Below are positions 1-4,601 of a DNA stretch of 8,667 bases, piece after piece. Where the stretch lies: assembly GCA_016934095.1 (NCBI GenBank), contig JAFGTO010000528.1:1-8667 (forward strand). The letters are read 5' to 3'. The position numbers and the translations under genes are program-made. How positions within the stretch are numbered: the first letter of the stretch is position 1; each line of letters starts with the position of its first letter. The notes beneath the pieces are model-generated. The model searched no databases. It worked only from the letters and a program-made list of their open reading frames with translations, and had not been told where the DNA came from. This stretch comes from Candidatus Glassiibacteriota bacterium (GTDB lineage: Bacteria; Gemmatimonadota; Glassbacteria; GWA2-58-10).

Positions 1-159
1 CTTAATATTTACAACGGGCTGCTAGTCAGGAGATCATGAAACAGGTTCTAGTCATCATCGCCCTCATCCAGCGGCGGGACAGCGCTGAGCTGTTGCATTA
101 AGCCGTGCAAACTGGCTTTACTCAACTTTCCATAACCTTGTTGCCGGTTGGAGCGCTGC

Positions 160-189
160 GGTCAAGCATGTTGCGCTCATCGCTTGACC
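160..189. repeat. Inverted repeat, 8-bp arms
   Basis: GGTCAAGC (160-167) and GCTTGACC (182-189) are perfectly complementary around a 14-base loop. It lies at the end of the short minus-strand open frame 48-161. No T-run follows on either side, so it is recorded as a dyad of unknown role rather than a terminator. Confidence 0.4.
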
Positions 190-212
190 CCATAATGAAC
201 AGTAAATATGAA

Positions 213-241
213 GGGGCGTTGAATAAAGGCCTCAACGCCCC
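213..241 (-). terminator. Possible terminator hairpin after the TudS-like gene
   Basis: GGGGCGTTGA (213-222) and TCAACGCCCC (232-241) form a perfect 10-bp stem with a 9-base loop. Read on the minus strand, the stem is followed by TTCATATTT, which is only moderately U-rich. It lies about 80 bases past the stop of the minus-strand TudS-like gene (stop at 320-322), with a REP-like hairpin between them, so transcription from that gene would meet both structures. It could act as a terminator or an mRNA-stabilising hairpin. Confidence 0.4.
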
Positions 242-245
242 GTGG

Positions 246-287
246 TGAATTGAACAGCGAGCGCATTCCTCGCGGCTTGCCGCGGGG
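246..287. repeat. REP-like palindromic repeat, copy 1
   Basis: This 42-base stretch is identical to 1016-1057. Its last 20 bases (268-287) fold into a hairpin, CCTCGCGGC against GCCGCGGGG with one T-G pair and a tight loop around the central TT. Size, intergenic position and GC-rich stem match REP elements mobilised by RAYT (TnpA-REP) transposases in many bacteria. No such transposase is in the window. It lies between the TudS-like gene's stop and the 213-241 hairpin. Confidence 0.7.
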
Positions 288-319
288 AGTCTTCAATTAG
301 AAACTCTTATGAGAGATGG

Positions 320-991
320 TCAATTAAGCATTTCCTCCAGCCACTCGATCGCTGCGTCCTGTTCGTGGTCCGTAACTCCAGGGACCGGGATATCCAATTT
401 TTCCGCGGCCAGGCGCTTTTTCAGCTCCCTGATCCATACCCCCTGGCCATCCTGCTGCCGCTCATCAAGCCAGGTGCGGGTCACTCCACAGGCCGGGCTA
501 CCCTCCTTGCCCAGGATACCCACCACCTCGAAACCCTGGAAGAGGTACTCCCGTATGGTGAAGATCAGGTCGTCGAGCAGGCGCTCGAGCCGCTGCCCGC
601 CTGCCGGGCTTTCCAGGCCTACCCGTACGGCAGTTCGCCCTAAGCCCAGGCAGTAGAGTTCCGGGCAGGGCATCTGGATGACGCCCACCTGCTTTTTCTG
701 CAGGTAATCGGTGAGCGGCTCGAACGTTGCCGGGAAGTCCGCCGCACCAACGATACGGGCATTCTGGTTGAGCATGCAGTGGGAGAGGAAGACCACCTTG
801 CCCGAGCGGGGGTCGCCGCTCCAGTCGCGCTTGTTCTCATCCCTGCCGTGGAAACCACTGGCGGGAATCGTATAGTCCGGTGCAGGTATCGCAGACCCTT
901 GGGCCTCAGCGCTGTCTATGTTAAGTGCTACGGCAGCCAGGGGAGACATGCTTATGAAATGGCGTCTCGATAAGGAAGGTTTGTCAATCAT
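320..991 (-). CDS. Tat-exported TudS-related putative desulfidase (CD3072-like)
   Basis: The 223-residue product resembles the TudS/DUF523 superfamily, closest in pattern to the CD3072-type TudS-related putative desulfidases. TudS itself removes sulfur from 2-thiouracil with a [4Fe-4S] cluster held by three cysteines. The three expected cysteines are visible: C72 in SHCMLN, C109 in PCPE and C168 in SPACGV, with a further C114. The N-terminus carries a twin-arginine motif (SRRHF, residues 8-12), a short hydrophobic stretch and an AEA cleavage site near residue 30. This predicts Tat export of an already folded, cofactor-loaded protein, which is unusual because the family is normally cytoplasmic. 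The start at 991 is preferred because AGGGAG lies about 9 bases upstream. A start at 1036 would add 15 codons, about half of them made of repeat sequence. The gene follows the FGE-like gene on the same strand after a 113-base gap holding a repeat copy. The substrate is unknown. Confidence 0.75.
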   Translation of the reverse strand: MIDKPSLSRRHFISMSPLAAVALNIDSAEAQGSAIPAPDYTIPASGFHGRDENKRDWSGDPRSGKVVFLSHCMLNQNARIVGAADFPATFEPLTDYLQKKQVGVIQMPCPELYCLGLGRTAVRVGLESPAGGQRLERLLDDLIFTIREYLFQGFEVVGILGKEGSPACGVTRTWLDERQQDGQGVWIRELKKRLAAEKLDIPVPGVTDHEQDAAIEWLEEMLN

Positions 992-1015
992 GATGGATTT
1001 CTCCCTGGAAAGAAA

Positions 1016-1057
1016 TGAATTGAACAGCGAGCGCATTCCTCGCGGCTTGCCGCGGGG
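1016..1057. repeat. REP-like palindromic repeat, copy 2
   Basis: This is an exact 42-base match to 246-287 in the same orientation, 770 bases away. The hairpin part is 1038-1057. It fills most of the gap between the FGE-like gene (stop at 1105) and the start of the TudS-like gene (991). It would therefore be transcribed if the two form an operon, and could set their relative mRNA stability. Together with copy 1 it brackets the TudS-like gene. Confidence 0.75.
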
Positions 1058-1104
1058 TAAGCGAGCGAATATAAATAATCAATAAACCTTCAACCTCTTA
1101 TAAT

Positions 1105-1935
1105 CTATGGACGACGAACGACCCGGAACCCTATGCCGAAGTTCTTGTAACTGGGGCGTATCATGCAGCGGTTGGCTGACCGGCAGTAGCCGGCGTCATC
1201 GGGCCAGCTGCCGCCGCGCAGGACGTGGTCATGACCGGACTCGGGGCCTTCAGGATTATTACCGGGACTATCATTATAGTTTTGATAATACCAATCGTTG
1301 CACCACTCCCAGACATTGCCGTGCATGTCGTACAGGCCCCAGGCATTAGGCTTTTTCCGGGCGACCGGGTGAGTCCGGTGATGACAGTTTTTACGGTACC
1401 ACCCGGCAAGGTCTAAAGCGGCCTCATCGTCTCCAGTGTAATAGTCCGTAGCCGTGCCTGCCCTGCAAGCGTACTCCCACTCCGCCTCGGTAGGAAGGCG
1501 GAAACCGTTTTTGGTATAGTCGCACTCCCGGTGCTTTTGTCCGAAATAGTCTTCCTCCTCGGTCGCTGTGTAACAGGAATCCAGGCCTTCCGATGCACTC
1601 AGCGCGTTGCAGAAGATCACCGCTTCGAACCAGCTCGCTTTTTCTACAGGGAGGCTGTCGTTATCCGTAAAATACGATGGATTATATCCCATCACGGACT
1701 CGAACTGCGCCTGGGTAACCTCTGTCGCGCTCATGCGGAAAGCGTCCAGGGTAACCTTGTGTACCGGTCTCAAGGTACTGGCATCATCAGATCCCATCCG
1801 GAAGCTCCCGGCGGGTATTTCAATCATCTCGATCCCTATCGTCCGGCAATGAGATTCTTTTTCCTGGGCCAGGAATATAACCGGTCCACTTAATAGAAAA
1901 ACTAAAAGGGCCACAGTGATACTTAGACGATTCAT
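1105..1935 (-). CDS. Secreted FGE-sulfatase/SUMF1-fold protein, non-canonical active site
   Basis: The 276-residue product starts with a Sec-type signal peptide (about residues 1-23, cleavage near FLA-Q). An FGE-sulfatase domain follows: IEIPAGSFRMGS (39-49), TEVTQAQFESVMGYNPS (71-87), NGFRLPTEAEWEYACRAGT (143-161), GNVWEWCNDWY (206-216), RGGSW (240-244) and GFRVVRRP at the end. True FGE oxidises a sulfatase cysteine to formylglycine with a cysteine pair five residues apart. Here C251 (in YCRSANR) matches the second cysteine, but the partner position is aspartate (D246). Canonical sulfatase activation is therefore unlikely, and no sulfatase is nearby. The domain is widely reused, for example in EgtB, PvdO and GldK-type proteins, so a different periplasmic or surface role is likely. 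AAGGA about 8 bases before the ATG supports the start. It may be cotranscribed with the TudS-like gene downstream. Confidence 0.85.
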   Translation of the reverse strand: MNRLSITVALLVFLLSGPVIFLAQEKESHCRTIGIEMIEIPAGSFRMGSDDASTLRPVHKVTLDAFRMSATEVTQAQFESVMGYNPSYFTDNDSLPVEKASWFEAVIFCNALSASEGLDSCYTATEEEDYFGQKHRECDYTKNGFRLPTEAEWEYACRAGTATDYYTGDDEAALDLAGWYRKNCHHRTHPVARKKPNAWGLYDMHGNVWEWCNDWYYQNYNDSPGNNPEGPESGHDHVLRGGSWPDDAGYCRSANRCMIRPSYKNFGIGFRVVRRP

Positions 1936-2004
1936 CAGACATTCCTTTCAGTTTTAAACCTGTATTTACCCGAAATTCCACGTATCGAAATTAGTCGGAA
2001 AAAT

Positions 2005-2023
2005 TTCCTCGCTGCTTGCCGCA
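2005..2023. repeat. Degenerate REP-like copy 3
   Basis: Seventeen of 19 bases match 267-285 within the repeat (TTCCTCGCTGCTTGCCGCA here). Both changes fall in or beside the stem and weaken it. The flanking part of the 42-base unit is not conserved. It lies about 70 bases upstream of the FGE-like gene's start, so every gene border on this side of the window carries a copy or a remnant of the same element. Confidence 0.5.
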
Positions 2024-2050
2024 TTTTGTTCTTATGTATTTATAAATTCC

Positions 2051-2069
2051 CCTGGCATGAAATGCCAGG
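2051..2069. repeat. Short perfect hairpin
   Basis: CCTGGCAT (2051-2058) and ATGCCAGG (2062-2069) pair perfectly around a GAA loop. It lies downstream of the minus-strand terminator and about 115 bases upstream of the FGE-like gene's start. It could be an operator-like dyad or a second, weaker stop signal; nothing decides between them. Confidence 0.35.
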
Positions 2070-2137
2070 AAATTGGCTCGATACCGGGCGGCTCTGCTGT
2101 GGATGCAGTCAATTTCCAGGGATTTCTTCATACCGTC

Positions 2138-2179
2138 AAAAAATTATCTCCCGGCCCCATCGTACCGGAGCCGGGAGAT
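2138..2179 (-). terminator. Strong intrinsic terminator (minus strand)
   Basis: On the minus strand ATCTCCCGGC pairs with GCCGGGAGAT (2170-2179 with 2146-2155). The stem extends three more pairs inward (one T-G) to an 8-base loop, and is followed by AATTTTTTG. The stem-plus-T6 form is classical for Rho-independent termination. It lies about 30 bases beyond the stop of the minus-strand barrel fragment (stop 2208-2210), so that fragment kept its original 3' flank. Confidence 0.8.
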
Positions 2180-2207
2180 CGTTCAGGCAGTTCTTAAGCG
2201 CCTGCCT

Positions 2208-2402
2208 TTAGAATCCGAAGGTCAGGGTGAAGAAGTTATCGGCGATGAGCCTGCCTTTGTTCCGGTAGGCATAGCTGAAAGTGAGAGTCTTATCGCCTAC
2301 TTCCCGCCTGACACCTCCGACACTGAAGCCCCGCCATACGGGATCATAGCCCCAGTAGTTGTATCCATAGTCATCCGAGCTTTCGGTGTGCTCATCGGGC
2401 TG
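2208..2402 (-). pseudogene. 3'-terminal fragment of an outer-membrane beta-barrel gene (copy A)
   Basis: About 64 codons remain, from QPDEH at the 2402 end to FFTLTFGF and TAA at 2208. The alternating hydrophobic strands (FSVGGVRREV, LTFSYAYRN) and the last strand ending in phenylalanine fit the C-terminus of an outer-membrane barrel recognised by the Bam machinery; a PorV/UPF0164-like protein is one guess. No signal peptide or upstream barrel is present. Upstream of codon Q the frame runs into the antisense of copy B, so this is a 5'-truncated remnant. It matches copy B (2410-2607) along its whole length, in inverted orientation. Its own terminator follows at 2138-2179. A short ATG-started reading from 2447 is possible but would begin inside the other copy. 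Confidence 0.6.
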
Positions 2403-2412
2403 GCTGGTCCAG
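2400..2412. repeat. Dyad centre joining the two barrel fragments
   Basis: CTGG (2400-2403) and CCAG (2409-2412) form a short inverted repeat around CTGGT. These bases encode the first homologous glutamine codon of each fragment, one per strand. The much longer imperfect inverted repeat (2208-2402 against 2410-2607) is therefore continuous up to its centre. Fold-back joins and palindromic assembly errors both leave this kind of junction. Confidence 0.55.
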
Positions 2413-2607
2413 ATGGATGAATTCACTAAGAACGCGGACGACTTCAACTATGATTACCTGGGGGATGACCCGACAACGCGCGGCTTCAGCATCGGCGGCG
2501 GCCTGAAACGCGAATTCGGCGGCAAGGCTGTCTCTTTCAGCTATGCCTACCGCAATAAGGGAAGGCTCACCGCCGACAACTTTTTCACCTTCTCGTTCGG
2601 GTTCTGA
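2410..2607 (+). pseudogene. 3'-terminal fragment of an outer-membrane beta-barrel gene (copy B)
   Basis: About 65 codons remain, from QMDEF at 2410 to FFTFSFGF and TGA at 2605-2607. It is homologous to copy A on the opposite strand: DE, DD, RGFS, the 12-residue block FSYAYRNKGRL.ADNFFT and the FGF end are shared. By hand count about 60 of the last 73 bases agree, the first 18 of them identically. A GTG-started reading from 2386 is possible, but it lacks a signal peptide and begins in the antisense of copy A. A 5'-truncated remnant is the better reading. It is followed by its own hairpin (2642-2673). Confidence 0.6.
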
Positions 2608-2641
2608 GATCCCGGACCGTTTTAAGCCAGATAGCTTGAAT

Positions 2642-2673
2642 AACGGGGCTGCCGCTTGCAGGGCAGCCCCGTT
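2642..2673 (+). terminator. Terminator-like hairpin after barrel copy B
   Basis: AACGGGGCTGCC (2642-2653) pairs perfectly with GGCAGCCCCGTT (2662-2673) around an 8-base loop. This 12-bp GC-rich stem lies 35 bases after the TGA of copy B. The following bases (CTCTATT) are only weakly T-rich, so termination may be partial. It also separates the barrel remnant from the dockerin gene. Confidence 0.6.
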
Positions 2674-2875
2674 CTCTATTGAAGACTCCCGTTGAGCGAA
2701 ACTGCTGGGAATCGCCGAAAAATATATCCCGGGTTCCTGCCCGGAAACCGGACAGTTTCACAGGTAAAGATCATGGCCGGATGTCATTTCATAAGATGTT
2801 GAAATATCTCATATTAAGTGGTACATTAACCGGACACAGGTCATCATTCGTTATAAGAAAAAACGAGGAGTAATA
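2674..2875 (+). promoter_or_regulatory. Leader region and candidate promoter of the dockerin gene
   Basis: TTGAAA (2799-2804) and TACATT (2822-2827) are 17 bases apart, a plausible sigma70-type promoter about 50 bases before the ATG at 2876. Upstream, GAAACTG (2698-2704) and CAGTTTC (2753-2759) enclose a smaller CCGGG/CCCGG hairpin (2729-2744). This nested structure would precede the proposed transcript, so it could be an operator or a chance fold; no known riboswitch was recognised. GAGGAG just before the start is a good ribosome-binding site. Confidence 0.45.
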
Positions 2876-4501
2876 ATGCCGGGAAAATTTTCAAGAAAAT
2901 TTACCGCACGCCTGTTTTTCTGGGTGATCCTGCTCTTCCTGCTGCTCGGGGCCCTGAGAGCGTTCCCGGGAAAAACAGGCCCCGCCGGGGCCCTGTACAG
3001 GGAGGACATCAACGGGGACGGCAGGGTGAACATCACCGACGTGATCGCCCTGATCCTGCTCGGCCGGGACAACCCGGAAAACCCGGCCGTTGATTACGAC
3101 GGGAACGGCAGCTACACCATGGGCGATGCCATAGGGCTCCTGCTCAATATCATGCAGCACAACCTGACCTCCCTCTCGGTGGTGGTGGAGCCGGTGGAGA
3201 CGGATGAATTCCTGCTCAACCCCGGCGTGGGCTTCACCTCCCCCAACTGCACAGATTCGGACCTGAGGATCTGGAACCCGCGCTATCCCCTGTGCGCTAC
3301 CGCCTATTACCGCTGGTACTGGAATGAGATAGAGCCGGAGGAAGGTGAGATCGCTTTCGGGATGATCGATTCGGTACTGGCGCAGGTGCACAAGGAGCGG
3401 CAGGTCTTCGCTTTCCGGGTGATGTGCCAGGACGGTTCGGTCCACGTGCCCCAGTGGCTGATCGACAAGGGGCTCAAGGGCCGGTATTACAGCGCAGACA
3501 AGACCGGGGGCTTCCAGCCGGACTACTCCGACCCCCTGTTCCTCGAGTACCATGGAAGGCTGATCCGGGCGCTGGCCGGGCGCTATGACGGGCACCCCGA
3601 TGTACACCACGTGGACATAGGCACTATCGGCAGCTGGGGAGAATGGAACACGGCCGGGGCCCCCGAGGGGTTCGCCATGCCGCCGGACTCGATCCTCCAG
3701 TGGACCGTGGACCTGTACCTGGAGAGCTTCACCAGGACCAAGCTGGTGATGCAGGTCGACCAGTCGGTGTACATGGCATATGCCGTGGACAACGGCACCG
3801 GCTGGCGTGCCGACTGCCTGGGCGACTGGGGGATGTGGGGGCCGAACTGGAACCACATGGAAGACTATTATCCACAGGCAATAGAAGCGGCAGAGGCCTA
3901 CGACGCCTGGATGCACGCGCCCGTGGCGTTCGAAGCCTGCGGCACAGGCACCACCTGGTACACGGAAGGGATGGGAGGGACTCTCAGCAAGGAGGAGACC
4001 CGGGACAAGACTATCGAGCAGTCCCTGCTCTGGCATGTCTCGGTGATGAACTTCCTGTATGGACCCAACATGTCGGCGCTGCCGGATGAATGGATCCAGA
4101 CGTATAACGAGTGGGGCAAGAAGATGGGCTACCGGTTCGTGCTGCGGCGGCTGGCCCACCCGGCAGCAGTAAATGCCGGCGGCGAGATGGCGGTCGGCAT
4201 GGACTGGGAGAACGTGGGAGTGGCACCCTGCTATTACGCCTACCCGCTGGCCTTCCAGTTCCGCGACCCGGCGACCGGCGAGACCTGGCAAGCCGTCACG
4301 GATGCCGACATAACCGGCTGGATGCCCGGGGAGACCAGTTACAACCCGGTCATTACCGTGCCGGAGAACATACCTCCCGGCGAGTACGAACTCGGCATAG
4401 CCATGCTCGAGCCCTCCACCGGGGAGCCGCGGATAAAGCTCGCTATCCAGGGGCTGGCCGGGGACGGCTGGTACCGGCTGAGCCGGGTAACGGTGCGCTG
4501 A
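2876..4501 (+). CDS. Secreted dockerin-containing DUF4832-like glycoside-hydrolase-type protein
   Basis: The 541-residue product has a basic N-terminus and a hydrophobic segment (about 11-29), consistent with a signal peptide or anchor. A type I dockerin-like domain follows. Its first calcium loop is DINGDGRVNITD (44-55) and its second starts DYDGNGSY (73-80), each followed by a hydrophobic helix. From about 110 to 400 lies a TIM-barrel-like region: NPGVGF (115-120), an EPEEGE segment (153-158), a DIGTIGSWGEWN strand (247-258) whose E256 is a candidate acid/base, and a tryptophan-rich stretch near 317-325. The C-terminal part (about 430-541) is beta-rich and matches the layout of DUF4832 proteins. 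A role in polysaccharide binding or breakdown outside the cytoplasm is inferred; the substrate is unknown. The dockerin would need a cohesin partner or act as a calcium-dependent surface module. GAGGAG 5 bases before the ATG fixes the start. Confidence 0.75.
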   Translation: MPGKFSRKFTARLFFWVILLFLLLGALRAFPGKTGPAGALYREDINGDGRVNITDVIALILLGRDNPENPAVDYDGNGSYTMGDAIGLLLNIMQHNLTSLSVVVEPVETDEFLLNPGVGFTSPNCTDSDLRIWNPRYPLCATAYYRWYWNEIEPEEGEIAFGMIDSVLAQVHKERQVFAFRVMCQDGSVHVPQWLIDKGLKGRYYSADKTGGFQPDYSDPLFLEYHGRLIRALAGRYDGHPDVHHVDIGTIGSWGEWNTAGAPEGFAMPPDSILQWTVDLYLESFTRTKLVMQVDQSVYMAYAVDNGTGWRADCLGDWGMWGPNWNHMEDYYPQAIEAAEAYDAWMHAPVAFEACGTGTTWYTEGMGGTLSKEETRDKTIEQSLLWHVSVMNFLYGPNMSALPDEWIQTYNEWGKKMGYRFVLRRLAHPAAVNAGGEMAVGMDWENVGVAPCYYAYPLAFQFRDPATGETWQAVTDADITGWMPGETSYNPVITVPENIPPGEYELGIAMLEPSTGEPRIKLAIQGLAGDGWYRLSRVTVR

Positions 4502-4550
4502 GCTGTAATGTCTTACCTGGTAAAGGTTTTTGAAAAAAGGTATGGGGGTC

Positions 4551-4598
4551 CGGGGGAAAGGGAAAAAATTTATGCAAAAGTTTTTTCCCTTTCCCCCG
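4551..4598. terminator. Long bidirectional hairpin between convergent genes
   Basis: CGGGGGAAAGGGAAAAAA (4551-4568) is the exact reverse complement of 4581-4598, an 18-bp stem. One T-G and two T-A pairs extend it to 21 bp with a 6-base loop. It sits 50 bases after the dockerin gene's stop and 3 bases beyond the glnS stop codon (4602-4604), between the convergent genes. The T6 run lies inside the stem on each strand, so it may work as a bidirectional terminator and as a barrier to antisense read-through. Confidence 0.75.
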
Positions 4599-4601
4599 TC
4601 T

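Larger units (their letters stand above)
1..319. other. Left-edge region without a confident gene
   Basis: No convincing gene is visible. Two short overlapping frames exist. On the plus strand, 36-101 encodes 21 residues from an ATG preceded by AGGAG, but nothing supports a product. On the minus strand, 161-48 is an open frame of 37 codons ending in TAG whose translation ends PPLDEGDDD; it has a protein-like acidic tail and could be a decayed gene end cut by a stop at 162-164. The rest holds two hairpins (160-189 and 213-241) and one REP-like repeat copy (246-287), all downstream of the minus-strand TudS-like gene. The left edge of the window prevents a firmer call. Confidence 0.35.
1936..2207. 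other. Intergenic region upstream of the FGE-like gene
   Basis: This stretch holds no supported gene. It contains a decayed REP-like copy (2005-2023), a short perfect hairpin (2051-2069) and a strong minus-strand terminator (2138-2179). The terminator would end transcripts coming from the barrel-gene fragment at 2208-2402, so the FGE-like gene should have its own promoter in 1936-2137. No convincing -35/-10 pair was found there by eye. Confidence 0.5.

Noticed and set aside
36..101. 21-residue plus-strand peptide with AGGAG upstream
   Set aside because: A single good Shine-Dalgarno match is expected by chance, the peptide resembles nothing known, and a minus-strand frame of equal quality overlaps it.
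992..1036. Longer N-terminus for the TudS-like gene (start at 1036)
   Set aside because: About half of the extra 15 codons lie inside the REP-like repeat, and the ribosome-binding site and Tat signal geometry fit the start at 991 better.
2073..2420. Plus-strand frame of 115 codons over the barrel remnant
   Set aside because: It runs through the minus-strand terminator and the antisense of barrel fragment A, which has the better protein character.
2679..2873. Short plus-strand frame of 64 codons before the dockerin gene
   Set aside because: It has no ribosome-binding site or family resemblance and overlaps the proposed promoter and leader of the dockerin gene.
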